64,000 bases of DNA from Crenothrix polyspora (lineage in GTDB: Bacteria; Pseudomonadota; Gammaproteobacteria; Methylococcales; Methylomonadaceae). The stretch lies in the NCBI RefSeq assembly GCF_900163755.1, contig NZ_FUKI01000094.1:1-64000 (forward strand), written 5' to 3'. Below, in pieces: positions 52,657 to 63,036 of the stretch (position 1 is the first letter of the stretch; every line of letters starts with the position of its first letter). Below the pieces are notes generated by a model. It made no database searches and was not told where the DNA came from. It was given only the letters and a program-made list of their open reading frames with translations. The position numbers and the translations under genes are program-made.

Positions 52657-53616
52657 TTACTGTGCAGAAATGTCTCCATTAGGCAGCACAAATTTTATGT
52701 CTAAACTTCTCAAATAGGTCTGTAATCCAGCATCTTGCAGGGGTATTAAATGCGCGTCGCCAGAGGATTTATTGTAATGTGCATGCCAGTAACCTGGCGG
52801 AGTAATAAAGACTGAATACGGTTTCCAATCTACTTTAGTCGCGTTTATTATTTCACCTGTTGCAGAAATTTTTGTGCCGACCAGTGTATAGCAACCAGGA
52901 TCACAATCTAAAATTAAATCCAGAGCCACTGATTGATGCCGGTGCGGTAATTGTACCGCGCCTTTTGGAAGCACGCCGAGCATAGCCCACAGCGTATGGG
53001 TAACCGTTAACGTTTGATCTATTTCTTTATTGGCAAGCAGCACACTAATACGACTTCGGTTCACAGCATCCGCTTCTTTTCGCACTTTATCCAATTCGCG
53101 CAGAGAATCTTCGGCGGTATAAAGTGTCGGTTTAAAGCGTTGAATATCGGCTTTAACCCCCAGATAGCGCAGGAGCGGCTCATCATGAACCAAGTAAAAG
53201 GTAGAATCGGTATCAGCAAAATGGCGTATTACCTTACCAACCGGCAACACGACAAAATCACCTGTTTTCCAGGGTATATCCATGCCATCAAATTCAGTGT
53301 GACCACTGCCACGCATCACATAAAATATGTGCGATGTTGCGTTAAAGTTTGTAGATAACGCTTCTCCAGCCAAAATACGCACAAAGTTAGCACACAGAGC
53401 AGGACTGGTTGCAGGCGCTTCACAGCCTAGCTTTTCGCTTATATCAAGCGGGATAATTCGCGTGCCGCCGGTTTCATGCAGCTCGCTACCAAATTCTGCA
53501 AACGGAATTTTAGCGATAGCGCCAGAGCCGAGAGGATCGGCGGCTTTGGTGTATTCGTAGTAGATGCAATTGTCAGTTACAACCTTGAGCTTATCTGGTT
53601 TATCTAATGTAATCAT
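52657..53616 (-). CDS. Bicupin protein (gentisate dioxygenase-like)
   Basis: From ATG 53616 (GGAG 8 bp upstream) the protein is 319 residues with two cupin domains: SHIFYVMRGSGHTEFDGMDI in the first and PHRHQSVALDLILDCDPGCY in the second, plus FITPPGYWHAHYN. The fold resembles gentisate/1-hydroxy-2-naphthoate dioxygenase-type bicupins. Substrate unknown. It follows a peptide-transporter permease gene by 55 bp. Confidence 0.8.
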   Translation of the reverse strand: MITLDKPDKLKVVTDNCIYYEYTKAADPLGSGAIAKIPFAEFGSELHETGGTRIIPLDISEKLGCEAPATSPALCANFVRILAGEALSTNFNATSHIFYVMRGSGHTEFDGMDIPWKTGDFVVLPVGKVIRHFADTDSTFYLVHDEPLLRYLGVKADIQRFKPTLYTAEDSLRELDKVRKEADAVNRSRISVLLANKEIDQTLTVTHTLWAMLGVLPKGAVQLPHRHQSVALDLILDCDPGCYTLVGTKISATGEIINATKVDWKPYSVFITPPGYWHAHYNKSSGDAHLIPLQDAGLQTYLRSLDIKFVLPNGDISAQ

Positions 53617-53671
53617 AGAACTTATCTCCGATGTAAAGCAGTCGGCGTAGCCTACGCTAACCATAAACTCA

Positions 53672-54649
53672 TTACGATAACCTAACCCTGGGATCAACCA
53701 GCGTATAAGAAATATCGGTTAGCAATAAGCCCAGTACATACAGCACCGAGCCCAAAAACACCATTGCCCGCACAATGGCAAAATCTTGACTGGTAATAGC
53801 ATCAATCGTATAACTGCCTAAGCCAGGTATGCTAAAAAACGATTCCATAATCAAGCTGCCCATAAATAACGTGGGTAATACCACGACTACACCCGTTAAG
53901 ATGGGAATCATGGTATTTTTTAATACATGGCCAAACAACGTCTGGGTTTCGGTTAAACCTTTGGCGCGTGCGGTACGCACATAATCTTTGCTGGCTTCTT
54001 CTAAAAACAAGGTGCGATACCAACGTACACCCGAACCAATACCAGAGAACGCACCGATCAATACCGGCAAAATCAAAAATTTAATCGCCGCAAAACCGTC
54101 ATCATAACCAGAAATTGGCACTAAGCGCAGTAATTTAGAGATAAAAAACTGGCCACCGATAATATAAAACAGTGATGAAATCGACATTAATACCACACAC
54201 AGCACCGTACCTACTCGGTCTATATAACTTTGCCGAAACAATACCATTAACAAAGCAAAAGTAATATCAACTAATAAACCCACGCACAAAGTAGGCAAGG
54301 CCACAGCCAGACTGGGCAAAGCACGCTCCTTGATATCTGCGCCAATATTACGACCACTGTCCGATGCACCAAAGTGAAACAAAAACAACCCCACCGATTT
54401 TTGATAAAAAATTGTGTCGGTGACTTTTTCCTCGGCAGCAGCGGTTGAATTCCACAGCAACGGTAAATCGTAACCGTGCTGTTGCTTCCAGTTAGTAATT
54501 GCCTGCTCGGTAACGTGTTTTTGGCCTAACTGCATCCGCGCCATATCATCAGGGCTGTTAACAATAAAAAACAGCACAAACGTCAAAATATTAATGCCAA
54601 TCAGCAAGGGAATGGCGTACAGCAATCGGCGAATAATATAATTAATCAT
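53672..54649 (-). CDS. Peptide ABC transporter permease (DppB/YejB-like)
   Basis: From ATG 54649 the protein opens MINYIIRRLLYAIPLLIGIN, the DppB-type N-terminus, and has the permease motif EASKDYVRTARAKGLTE with GSLIMESFFSIPGLGSYTID. It overlaps the binding-protein gene by 4 bp (ATGA). The second permease and both ATPases usual for this family are not in the window; a bicupin gene follows instead, so the system is incomplete here or the rest is elsewhere. Confidence 0.9.
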   Translation of the reverse strand: MINYIIRRLLYAIPLLIGINILTFVLFFIVNSPDDMARMQLGQKHVTEQAITNWKQQHGYDLPLLWNSTAAAEEKVTDTIFYQKSVGLFLFHFGASDSGRNIGADIKERALPSLAVALPTLCVGLLVDITFALLMVLFRQSYIDRVGTVLCVVLMSISSLFYIIGGQFFISKLLRLVPISGYDDGFAAIKFLILPVLIGAFSGIGSGVRWYRTLFLEEASKDYVRTARAKGLTETQTLFGHVLKNTMIPILTGVVVVLPTLFMGSLIMESFFSIPGLGSYTIDAITSQDFAIVRAMVFLGSVLYVLGLLLTDISYTLVDPRVRLS

Positions 54650-56775
54650 TGTAACGGCTCTTTGGTGTAGCGGCGATACGCATAAATAGCGGGAATAAGC
54701 AGCACTATAAATAGCACACCCCCCAAAAGCAACGGCCAAAAAATCGGCTGATTCCACGCCTGTCTTTTTGCCGCGCGGCTGGCGCTGTCGATACGCAGAT
54801 ATTTCAATTCGTTATTGGCCATTGAATTGGCTTTTAAATTTTTGTACCAACTGTGAAACAGCGAAAATTTCTTGGGATAAAAGCCAAAACCCAACGGCGC
54901 GTCATGGCGCAAAATCTCCTGCATTTGTTGAATAATCTGGTAACGCTGCGCACCGTTATCCATATTACGCATGGTTTCAAACAATTTATCAAACACAGGG
55001 TTTTGATAATTCACCGCGTTTTCGCCGCCAAACTTTACTTTACCATTACCACCGTACAGCAAGAAAAAGAAGTTTTCGGGATCAGGGTAATCGGCATTCC
55101 AGCCCCAGGTAAAAATTTGCGCGTTGCCGGTGCGTATTTTCTCCTGAAAACGGTTGTAGTCGGTGGCACGAATCACCAATTTAATGCCCAGCTTTTCCAG
55201 TTGTTTGCGATACCAGGTTGAACGTGGCCGATCATCGACACTGGCAAGTCCTGTGTCAAAATATAAAATCATTGATTGCTTGGTTTTGGGGTCAATACCG
55301 TTGGCGTAACCGGCTTCTGTCATTAATTGCTTGGCAGCTTCAATAGGCTTGTGCTGTAACTTATTATCGACCCAATCGTACAAATACGGATTATGACTTT
55401 GCGGACTGTCATCGTAACCAACAATACCAGGTGGTAAAAAACCTTGTGCTGGCAAACCTCGACCATTCATAAAAATGGAAATATATTCGTCGTAATCGAC
55501 CGCAATGGTAATGGCTTGACGCAGTTTTCTGGCTTGCTCGCTATTACCGCCAACGGTGGCATCCAGCATATTAAAGCCCAAGTAAGAAATCGACGTTTCC
55601 ACCGTGGTTTGTAGCTGAATGCCTTTGTCCAGCATAGATGATGTTAATGCCACGCCACCGCTGCCGGTAAATTGTATGGCCTGATCAAAACTGTCCGAAG
55701 CGATGCCAGAGGCATCAAAATAACCTTGTAGAAATTTAGTCCAATACGGGATGGTCTCTTTTTCCAGCATAAACACCACTTTGTCGATAAACGGCAGCGA
55801 TTTACCGGCATCGATTAACAAACCTTTTTGCTGATCACCTGGCTCACCTTCGCTTGGGTAAGTTTCAAGATGATAGTTCGGGTTTTTCAGCAAAATCATT
55901 CGTCGGTTAGGATTATTCTCCGCTAATAAATACGCACCCGTACCAATGGGAAACCAATCTAAACTGATGTTCTTCTCTGCCATGCCAGGCTGATTGTAAA
56001 ACACATCGGCTTCCCACGGCATAGGCGAAAAAAACGGCATCGCCAGCCAGAAGATAAACTGCGGGTATTTACCTTTAATTCTTACCCGATATTGGTACGC
56101 ATTAAGCACCGCCACGCCAGACATCGCCATGTCTTTAATAGCATTTTTAGGCTTATCGCTAACCTGTTTAGCAAACTCATCAAACCCAACAATATAGCCT
56201 TTCATAATCTCAGCTATGGGTGATTGTACCTTTGGGTGTGCCAAGCGCTTAATTTGATACACATAATCATCGGCAATAAGTTCGCGTGTGCCGGTGTTTT
56301 TAAAATCGCTGAGCTTGTTAGCCTGAGCAATCTCTGCCGTCGTTAAGCTATGGTATGAATAATGCTGACGCGCATCTTGTGCTAAAGCGGGATGCGGCTG
56401 GTAATAACTGCCTTTTTTAATGTCAATAATATAGTCAGTAAAAGCAATCTCACTGTCTGGCGCAGTTTTTGGCAAGGTTTCGCCTTGGGCATTGAGATAA
56501 CGAATCTCTGGCATCTTACTCGCTGCCAAGGGCACTAGCTGATAAGGTCTTTTTAAATAATGGTATTGAAACGGCGGCTCATAAATCTGCGCGATAAAAG
56601 CGTATTCATTAGATGAGTAAGATACCGCAGGATCCATGTGCTTGGGGCGCTCGTCAAACGATTGATATAAAACCGATTGTGAGCCTTCCGTATCACTGTA
56701 AGGATTATTAAGCTGCGAGCCGGTGCAGGCCGTTAAAAAAATGATCAGAACTAATAAAGCGTTGCAACAATGCAT
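54646..56775 (-). CDS. Peptide-type solute-binding lipoprotein with C-terminal membrane anchor
   Basis: The protein starts MHCCNALLVLIIFLTACTGS, a lipobox ending in Cys. A long family-5 solute-binding domain follows (SFDERPKHMDPAVSYSSNEY, AITIAVDYDEYISIFMNGRG, QIFTWGWNADYPDPENFFFL). Unusually, residues about 680-705 form a membrane span (FWPLLLGGVLFIVLLIPAIYAY). ATG 56775 is chosen over GTG 56784. It is translationally coupled to the permease gene. Confidence 0.88.
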   Translation of the reverse strand: MHCCNALLVLIIFLTACTGSQLNNPYSDTEGSQSVLYQSFDERPKHMDPAVSYSSNEYAFIAQIYEPPFQYHYLKRPYQLVPLAASKMPEIRYLNAQGETLPKTAPDSEIAFTDYIIDIKKGSYYQPHPALAQDARQHYSYHSLTTAEIAQANKLSDFKNTGTRELIADDYVYQIKRLAHPKVQSPIAEIMKGYIVGFDEFAKQVSDKPKNAIKDMAMSGVAVLNAYQYRVRIKGKYPQFIFWLAMPFFSPMPWEADVFYNQPGMAEKNISLDWFPIGTGAYLLAENNPNRRMILLKNPNYHLETYPSEGEPGDQQKGLLIDAGKSLPFIDKVVFMLEKETIPYWTKFLQGYFDASGIASDSFDQAIQFTGSGGVALTSSMLDKGIQLQTTVETSISYLGFNMLDATVGGNSEQARKLRQAITIAVDYDEYISIFMNGRGLPAQGFLPPGIVGYDDSPQSHNPYLYDWVDNKLQHKPIEAAKQLMTEAGYANGIDPKTKQSMILYFDTGLASVDDRPRSTWYRKQLEKLGIKLVIRATDYNRFQEKIRTGNAQIFTWGWNADYPDPENFFFLLYGGNGKVKFGGENAVNYQNPVFDKLFETMRNMDNGAQRYQIIQQMQEILRHDAPLGFGFYPKKFSLFHSWYKNLKANSMANNELKYLRIDSASRAAKRQAWNQPIFWPLLLGGVLFIVLLIPAIYAYRRYTKEPLQ

Positions 56776-56842
56776 AAAAACCACGAATCAATAAAATGAA
56801 TGACGCTAAAAATCGGATGACGTGTCGTTATTAAAATACAGC

Positions 56843-56971
56843 TACAGCGTTTTCACAGTTCAATAGTTACAGCGTAACCGTTCGCACTGAGCTTGTCGAA
56901 GTGTGCCGTTCATGCTTCGACAAGCTCAGCACGAACGGTAGCTGTAACTGTCCTAAGTTGAAAACGCTGTA
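56843..56971. mobile_element. 129-bp palindromic element, family B, copy 2
   Basis: Nearly identical to 6522-6650: ends TACAGCGTTTTCA and TGAAAACGCTGTA with REP-like core. It lies upstream of the peptide-transport operon. Confidence 0.85.
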
Positions 56972-57205
56972 TCAGTTTACCGTGAGATTTAGCATCTGTG
57001 AAATTAGTCTCCCATGATTGTCACTGGGTGACGCAATTTTGTCACCTGCTGTCAATATTCACTACACTCAACCAAACAAAAAAACGAGCGCTTGCATAGC
57101 ACAATGTTTTTAAACGGGTTTAATAAATGGCTCAATATTTGCTGTGTTTTAATTGGATACCAAGAATGGATACTCAGTAAACCACATAATTTTATGAGAA
57201 CACAC

Positions 57206-57430
57206 ATGACCACCTTAAAACTAACCCTGGATGATTCACTTTTTCAATTACTGTCTAAAACCGCTAGTGCTCTTGGCAAAAACCCCTTAGATCTGATACG
57301 CGAAGTTATTACCTATTATCTTGAAGATTTAGAAGACCTACGCCTTGCAAGCGATGCCTTAGAGCGTTTGGAAAAAGGAGAGAGCTGCACGATTAGTCTG
57401 GATGAGCTTGAACAGCGTTTATGTGCTTAA
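57206..57430 (+). CDS. Orphan RelB/RHH-like antitoxin
   Basis: From ATG 57206 the protein reads MTTLKLTLDDSLFQLLSKTA, then LGKNPLDLIREVITYYLEDL and ERLEKGESCTISLDELEQRL, a ribbon-helix-helix antitoxin of 74 residues. A toxin gene would normally start at its end; instead a small membrane protein follows at 57501. ATG 57194 is an alternative start. The toxin may have been lost. Confidence 0.65.
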   Translation: MTTLKLTLDDSLFQLLSKTASALGKNPLDLIREVITYYLEDLEDLRLASDALERLEKGESCTISLDELEQRLCA

Positions 57431-57500
57431 GGTATTACAAAATACTTTGCCATTACATAATATTTTAAGCGTTTGTCTGCCTACGGAGAAAACTAATCAA

Positions 57501-57836
57501 ATGCCCTATTCATTAGATTTATGCTTGCTCGTATTGATAATTATTGCCTATGGGCAATTATTTTTTTCCATACCCACTTGGCTTTCGGCAGTTATCTCAA
57601 CACTGTTTGGCCTCTTAGGCTTTCCATTAATTTTTTTAGGCTGGCTCGATTACTACTGGGACAGCTACATGCAGCCTGGCAAAGCATCGCTGTCTGTTTT
57701 TGTAAGTGGTATTCTTTTGCTTATTTCTCCGCTGTTAGTTTGTATAAAACCAGATAAACCAAAACCTGATAATGATAATAAACCCGACCAAGCCTTGGCG
57801 GCAGAACAAATTAATAACATAAACTCAATCGGCTAA
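57501..57836 (+). CDS. Small membrane protein
   Basis: From ATG 57501 it is 111 residues with three hydrophobic segments (LDLCLLVLIIIAYGQLFFSI; LSAVISTLFGLLGFPLIFL; LSVFVSGILLLISPLLVC) and a charged tail (KPDKPKPDNDNKPD). The frame opens at 57402 but that part overlaps the antitoxin gene and lacks a site. No family recognised. Confidence 0.5.
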   Translation: MPYSLDLCLLVLIIIAYGQLFFSIPTWLSAVISTLFGLLGFPLIFLGWLDYYWDSYMQPGKASLSVFVSGILLLISPLLVCIKPDKPKPDNDNKPDQALAAEQINNINSIG

Positions 57837-57849
57837 TCACTTAAGACAC

Positions 57850-57874
57850 CTGTCAGATTTTTAAAATCTGACAG
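57850..57874 (+). terminator. Perfect stem-loop after the small membrane protein gene
   Basis: CTGTCAGATTTT and AAAATCTGACAG are perfect inverses. The following 300 bp to the symporter gene hold no supported gene. Confidence 0.5.
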
Positions 57875-58184
57875 CCTTACGCTTTTCGTCATCCGCCTTA
57901 TTATGTCAAAGTAAAAACACCCCACACTTAGATTCTGAATCCTCACATTTTTCATACACATTGCACAGTCCTATAGCATAGGATCACTTTTCACAGTGCA
58001 AAACTAACAATTGCACCTTGGCAAAACGCCTGTTTAGCACGATAATCCATAGCGTTACGCATTAACAGCTGATAAATCATTACAAATAATCATCAACTCA
58101 GTACATTGCGACTAAACTTCTTTGCATTGACAATAAGCCTAATGCCTACGCATAGGACTTCTTTACCTAGCCGGAATAACAACA

Positions 58185-59510
58185 ATGACAGATTCTTTAG
58201 CTACACTCGTCGCAACCTTATCAAGCTGGGTATGGGGGCCACCTATGTTAACGCTATTAGTCGGCACCGGCTTATATTTAACCATTTTACTCAAAGGCTT
58301 GCAATTTCGTGCCTTGCCAGCAGCGTTCCGCTTGGTTTTCCATAAAGAACACGGTGACGATGGCGATATTAGCCATTTTGCCGCCTTAATGACAGCATTG
58401 GCGGCAACCGTTGGTATTGGCAATATTGTCGGTGTGGCGACAGCGATTTCGGTCGGTGGCCCTGGTGCGGTGTTTTGGATGTGGATGACCGGCTTAGTCG
58501 GTATGGTAACCAAATATTCCGAAGCGGTGCTAGCGGTTAAATACCGCGAAAAAGGTGAGCACGGCATGCGCGGCGGCCCCATGTACTACATCAGTAAGGG
58601 TGCTGGCCTACCGTGGCTGGGTTGGTTGTTCGCTTTATTCACCGCCATGGCCACTTTTGGCATCGGCAACATGACCCAAGCCAATGCCACCGCGAAAATA
58701 TTTGAGGCCACTTTCCATATCCAGCCGTGGATTACCGGTGTGGTATTAATGATACTAACCGCTTTGGTAATCTTGGGCGGCATACGTTCCATCGGCAAAT
58801 TCACGTCATTTTTAGTCCCAGTAATGATTTTTGGCTACGTGGGCGCAGCACTGGTGGTGCTTGCCTTGAACATAGCCGAAATCCCAGCCGCTTTTGGCCT
58901 TATTTTCCATCATGCTTTTTCACCCATCGCGGCATCAGGTGGCTTTGCAGGTGCCACCATTGCCGCCGCCATGCGTTTTGGTATTGCTCGTGGCGTGTTT
59001 TCTAATGAATCCGGCCTGGGTTCGGCACCGATTGCTGCCGCCGCCGCCCGTACCCAAGATCCGGTTAAACAAGCTTTGGTCAGCATGACGCAAACCTTTA
59101 TCGACACACTGGTCGTCTGCACCATGACGGCGCTGGTTATCCTGACTGCTACACCCTGGACACAAGGCATTAGCCCAGGTCAATTGACCAGCGCCAGTTT
59201 TGCAGAAACATTGGGGGCTACAGGTGAAATTATTGTTGCTGTTTCGACCTCTTTATTTGCCTATTCGACGTTAATAGGCTGGAATTATTATGGCGAAAAA
59301 GCCATTGAATATTTAATGGGATCTCGTGCTATCCGTATTTACCGCATCTTTTTTATTGCGGCTGTGGTGGTTGGTGCCATGCTAAATTTGGAGCTGGTGT
59401 GGAATATTTCTGACCTAATGAATGGTATGATGGCTTTACCTAATCTTATCGGCTTGTTATTGCTGTCCAAAGTAGTTAAAGCGGAAACGGATCGTTATTT
59501 TAAATTTTGA
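58185..59510 (+). CDS. Sodium:alanine symporter family protein
   Basis: The 441-residue protein has the AGCS pattern: [56 protein letters not shown] and [19 protein letters not shown]. It imports alanine or glycine with Na+. Length is normal and it appears to be a single gene. Confidence 0.94.
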   Translation: MTDSLATLVATLSSWVWGPPMLTLLVGTGLYLTILLKGLQFRALPAAFRLVFHKEHGDDGDISHFAALMTALAATVGIGNIVGVATAISVGGPGAVFWMWMTGLVGMVTKYSEAVLAVKYREKGEHGMRGGPMYYISKGAGLPWLGWLFALFTAMATFGIGNMTQANATAKIFEATFHIQPWITGVVLMILTALVILGGIRSIGKFTSFLVPVMIFGYVGAALVVLALNIAEIPAAFGLIFHHAFSPIAASGGFAGATIAAAMRFGIARGVFSNESGLGSAPIAAAAARTQDPVKQALVSMTQTFIDTLVVCTMTALVILTATPWTQGISPGQLTSASFAETLGATGEIIVAVSTSLFAYSTLIGWNYYGEKAIEYLMGSRAIRIYRIFFIAAVVVGAMLNLELVWNISDLMNGMMALPNLIGLLLLSKVVKAETDRYFKF

Positions 59511-59531
59511 TTTTTAGCAAACAAAAAACAG

Positions 59532-59632
59532 CTACCCGTTTAATAAGGGGCAAAATGTAGGTTGGGTTGAGCGCTTTTCTCAACCCAACCTACTTGAATG
59601 TTATTATTTTTTGTCCCGCGTTACGTTGGTAG
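59532..59632. mobile_element. Palindromic element, family C, copy 2
   Basis: The ends are CTACCCGTTTAATAAGGGGC and GTCCCGCGTTACGTTGGTAG; inner arms GTAGGTTGGGTTGAG and CTCAACCCAACCTAC form a hairpin. Same core as 32702-32804. Its right end lies 2 bp before a possible trpD start at 59635. Confidence 0.8.
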
Positions 59633-59661
59633 CCATGAAAAACAGCTTTAACGACAATCTT

Positions 59662-60687
59662 ATGGATATAAAACACGCCTTACCCCTGTTATTAAACCAG
59701 CAAAGCCTAAGTAGCGAACAAATGCGCGATGTCATGCGGCAAATCATGACTGGCAACGCCAGCGATGCACAAATTGCCGGTTTTTTAATCGCGCTGCGCT
59801 GCAAAGGTGAAAGCGTCGATGAAATTGCCGCCGCTGCACAAGTGATGCGCGAACTGGCCAGCAAAGTGCCGATAAACGGTGACCATATCATCGACACCTG
59901 CGGCACCGGTGGTGATGGCGCGAATACCTTTAACATCTCCACAACCTGCGCTTTTGTGGTGGCGGCAGCCGGTGGGCAAGTCGCCAAACACGGTAACCGT
60001 TCAGTATCCAGCAGTTGCGGCAGTGCCGATGTACTGGAAGCCGCAGGCGTTAACCTGAACTTATCCACCGAACAAGTAGTGCAATGCGTTAACAACATCG
60101 GTGTGGGGTTCTTATTTGCCCCCAAGCACCACGGTGCAATGAAGCACACTATTAATGTCCGTCAGGAAATGGGGGTAAGAACCCTGTTTAATCTGCTAGG
60201 GCCTTTATCTAACCCCGCCTGCGCGCCCAATCAATTAATTGGTGTTTTTGCTAAACACTGGGTAGAACCGTTGGCGCAGGTGTTAAAAAAACTCGGTAGC
60301 CAGCATGTTTTAGTGGTAAGCGCCGAGGATGGTCTGGATGAGATCAGTATCGCTTCACACACCCATGTTGCCGAACTGAAACACGGCGTTGTCTCAACTT
60401 ATAGCGTTACGCCCGAACAATTTGGTTTACAGCGGGCAAGTTTGGCTGAATTGTCGGTCGATAACGCCACGGCAAGCCTAAAAATGGTAAAATCGGTGTT
60501 AGAAAATAAACCCAGTGCCGCCAAAGACATTGTATTGCTGAATGCAGGCGCCGCCATTTATGCCGCCAATTTAAGTGATTCCTTGGCAAAGGGTATAGAA
60601 CAGGCAAAACACGTTATTGCCGATGGTTCTGCCTTAGCCAGGCTCAATGCTCTAGTAACCTACTCGAAAACTTTATCACACGGATAA
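59662..60687 (+). CDS. trpD: Anthranilate phosphoribosyltransferase
   Basis: The protein has the TrpD motifs [34 protein letters not shown] and [15 protein letters not shown]. It transfers the PRPP ribose-phosphate to anthranilate in tryptophan synthesis. I placed the start at MDIKHALP by family length; ATG 59635 (MKNSF) and the ATG at 59611 are in frame, but the latter is inside the family C element. trpC follows after 2 bp. trpE and trpG are not upstream. Confidence 0.93.
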   Translation: MDIKHALPLLLNQQSLSSEQMRDVMRQIMTGNASDAQIAGFLIALRCKGESVDEIAAAAQVMRELASKVPINGDHIIDTCGTGGDGANTFNISTTCAFVVAAAGGQVAKHGNRSVSSSCGSADVLEAAGVNLNLSTEQVVQCVNNIGVGFLFAPKHHGAMKHTINVRQEMGVRTLFNLLGPLSNPACAPNQLIGVFAKHWVEPLAQVLKKLGSQHVLVVSAEDGLDEISIASHTHVAELKHGVVSTYSVTPEQFGLQRASLAELSVDNATASLKMVKSVLENKPSAAKDIVLLNAGAAIYAANLSDSLAKGIEQAKHVIADGSALARLNALVTYSKTLSHG

Positions 60688-60689
60688 CC

Positions 60690-61490
60690 ATGACCGATAC
60701 CCCAGATATATTACAAAGAATTCTTGCCAAAAAAGTCGAAGAAGTGGCCAACCGTAAACAGCGCATGAGCATCAGCGACTTGGAAGATATTGCCCAAGGC
60801 GTAGAAAGACCGCGTGGTTTTTATAAAGCTTTGCAAGCTAAAGTCAACGCAAAAAAGCCCGGTGTAATTGCTGAGATCAAAAAAGCCTCGCCGAGCAAAG
60901 GTATTATTCGGGAAAACTTTCAGCCCATTACTATCGGCCTGGATTACGCGATGAATGGCGCAACCTGTCTGTCGATACTAACCGATAAAGAGTTTTTTCA
61001 GGGTGCAGAAGCCAATTTGCAAATGGTCAGAGAACGCTGCCCTTTGCCCATCATCCGCAAAGATTTCATGATTGACCCGTACCAGATTTATGAATCCCGC
61101 GCGTTAGGGGCAGACTGCATTTTGTTGATTGTGGCCGCGCTAGGTGATGCCCAAATGCACGAATTGTCCGATACCGCCACCAAGTTAGACATGGACGTGT
61201 TGGTTGAAGTCCACAATGCCGACGAATTACAACGTGCGTTGACGCTGGATACTAAATTAATCGGCATTAACAACCGTAACCTGCGTAGTTTTGAAACGAC
61301 TTTGCAAACGACGCTGGATTTAAAATCGGCTATCCCTGCTGAGCGCATTATCATTACCGAAAGCGGCATCCACAGCCAAGACGATGTGCAATTAATGCTC
61401 GATAATGACATTTACGCGTTTTTGGTAGGAGAATCTTTTATGCGGGCGGAAAGTCCTGGCCAAAAAATGCGTGAATTATTTGCACTTTAG
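60690..61490 (+). CDS. trpC: Indole-3-glycerol phosphate synthase
   Basis: The 266-residue TIM-barrel protein has [17 protein letters not shown], YEPxx-type [52 protein letters not shown] and ITESGIHS. It closes the indole ring in tryptophan synthesis. Co-transcribed with trpD (2-bp gap). Confidence 0.97.
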   Translation: MTDTPDILQRILAKKVEEVANRKQRMSISDLEDIAQGVERPRGFYKALQAKVNAKKPGVIAEIKKASPSKGIIRENFQPITIGLDYAMNGATCLSILTDKEFFQGAEANLQMVRERCPLPIIRKDFMIDPYQIYESRALGADCILLIVAALGDAQMHELSDTATKLDMDVLVEVHNADELQRALTLDTKLIGINNRNLRSFETTLQTTLDLKSAIPAERIIITESGIHSQDDVQLMLDNDIYAFLVGESFMRAESPGQKMRELFAL

Positions 61491-61536
61491 CCTATTATTA
61501 TTCAAATCCATCCGTTAACGACAGTATCATCATAGC

Positions 61537-62340
61537 ATGCACAAAAATCCCATAGGTGTTTTCGATTCCGGCGTGGGCGGTCTTTCGGTATTGCGTGAGA
61601 TCCGGAAACTATTACCCGAAGAAGATTTGCTCTATGTCGCCGACTCGGCGCATGCACCGTACGGTGACAAGCCCAAGGAATTTATTCTGGAGCGGTCGGC
61701 AACCATCATGGATTTTTTCGTCAGCCGCCACGTTAAAGCCATTGTGGTCGCCTGTAACACCGCTACCGGTGCCGCCGTCAAAGAATTACGCCCCAAATAC
61801 AACGTGCCCATGATTGCGATGGAGCCTGCGGTTAAGCCAGCCTCGGAGCGCAGCCAAACCGGTATTATCGGTGTATTGGCCACTAACCGCACCATAGACA
61901 GCAATAATTTTCGTATCTTATTTGCCCGCTTTGCAGGCCAAGTGACAATTATTCCCCAAGCCTGTCCGGGGCTGGTCGAACTAGTGGAACAAGGTAACCT
62001 CAAAGGTGATGAAATTCGCGCATTGATCGCCCAATATGTACACCCGCTGGTGGCGCAAAATGTCGATATGCTTGTGTTAGGCTGTACGCATTACCCTTTT
62101 TTAGCGCCCATTATTCAGGAAATTGCAGGAGATTCTGTCACAGTGATTGATTCCGGCGCAGCCATTGCCCGCGAACTTAAATCCCGTTTAGAGAAGGCGA
62201 CTGTGTTAGCAAACCGGCAGACACAAGGCTCAGTGCAGTTTTGGAGTAGCAATGAAGCGGGTACAGCCAAGCGCGTGATTTCGCAGCTTTGGCAGGCAGA
62301 TATTGAAGTTATTAAACTGCCGGAAGCTATTTTAATCTAA
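61537..62340 (+). CDS. murI: Glutamate racemase
   Basis: The 267-residue protein has GVFDSGVGGLSVLREI, the first catalytic cysteine in VVACNTATGAAV and the second in LGCTHYPFLAP. It makes D-glutamate for peptidoglycan in the cytoplasm. It lies 46 bp after trpC and is convergent with mtnC. Confidence 0.96.
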   Translation: MHKNPIGVFDSGVGGLSVLREIRKLLPEEDLLYVADSAHAPYGDKPKEFILERSATIMDFFVSRHVKAIVVACNTATGAAVKELRPKYNVPMIAMEPAVKPASERSQTGIIGVLATNRTIDSNNFRILFARFAGQVTIIPQACPGLVELVEQGNLKGDEIRALIAQYVHPLVAQNVDMLVLGCTHYPFLAPIIQEIAGDSVTVIDSGAAIARELKSRLEKATVLANRQTQGSVQFWSSNEAGTAKRVISQLWQADIEVIKLPEAILI

Positions 62341-62349
62341 CGATTTAGC

Positions 62350-63036
62350 TTATTTTATTACTAAATGCCCAATTTGATCAAAATCCCTCACTTGCCGATG
62401 CGCGGCATCAGCATCAAGTTCACCTTCTCTTACTAGCCACAATGTTTTAAATCCTGCGCTACGCGCAGCATCTAATTCGCCTTTAATATCAGATAAAAAC
62501 AAAATGTTAGATGCCGAACAGACAATTTGTTCGGCTATATTACTATAGGCCGCACGGTCTTGTTTAGCGCCGATATGAGTATCAAAATAACCGGAAAACA
62601 ACGCGGTTATATCACCTTGTTCTGTGTGGCCAAACAACAGTTTTTGCGCCTGCACAGAACCCGACGAATAGACATACAAATCAATGCCACTGGCTTTCCA
62701 TGCCCGTAGATTATCAATAACATCGGCGTAAATATGGCCTGTAAACGCACCAAGACAATAGCCTTCTTCCCAGATTAAACCTTGCAAGGCTTTAAGTGCG
62801 GTTATTTTTTTATCTTCGTCTATCCAGATAATCAGTTGACTAATTATTTGATCCACTGTTAATTGCGCAACCACGGTATCACGCACATTTTGTAATAACG
62901 CCTTAACCTCTGAATCATCTTGATTTTGACGAATAAATTCCGCTATATGTGCCCGCGCATAAGGGAACAACACATCTTTAACAAATGAAATTGACGTGGT
63001 TGTACCTTCAATATCAGTAACAATGGCTTTAATCAT
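62350..63036 (-). CDS. mtnC: Enolase-phosphatase E1 (methionine salvage)
   Basis: The 228-residue HAD-family protein has the motif IVTDIEGTTTSISFV (nucleophile Asp), YVYSSGSVQAQKLLF and LFLSDIKGELDAA. It converts the diketo-phosphate intermediate to acireductone. It overlaps mtnD by 4 bp. Confidence 0.95.
   Translation of the reverse strand: MIKAIVTDIEGTTTSISFVKDVLFPYARAHIAEFIRQNQDDSEVKALLQNVRDTVVAQLTVDQIISQLIIWIDEDKKITALKALQGLIWEEGYCLGAFTGHIYADVIDNLRAWKASGIDLYVYSSGSVQAQKLLFGHTEQGDITALFSGYFDTHIGAKQDRAAYSNIAEQIVCSASNILFLSDIKGELDAARSAGFKTLWLVREGELDADAAHRQVRDFDQIGHLVIK

Noticed and set aside
58163-58582. Leftward frame over the alanine symporter gene
   Set aside because: Shadow of a well-conserved membrane transporter gene on the other strand.
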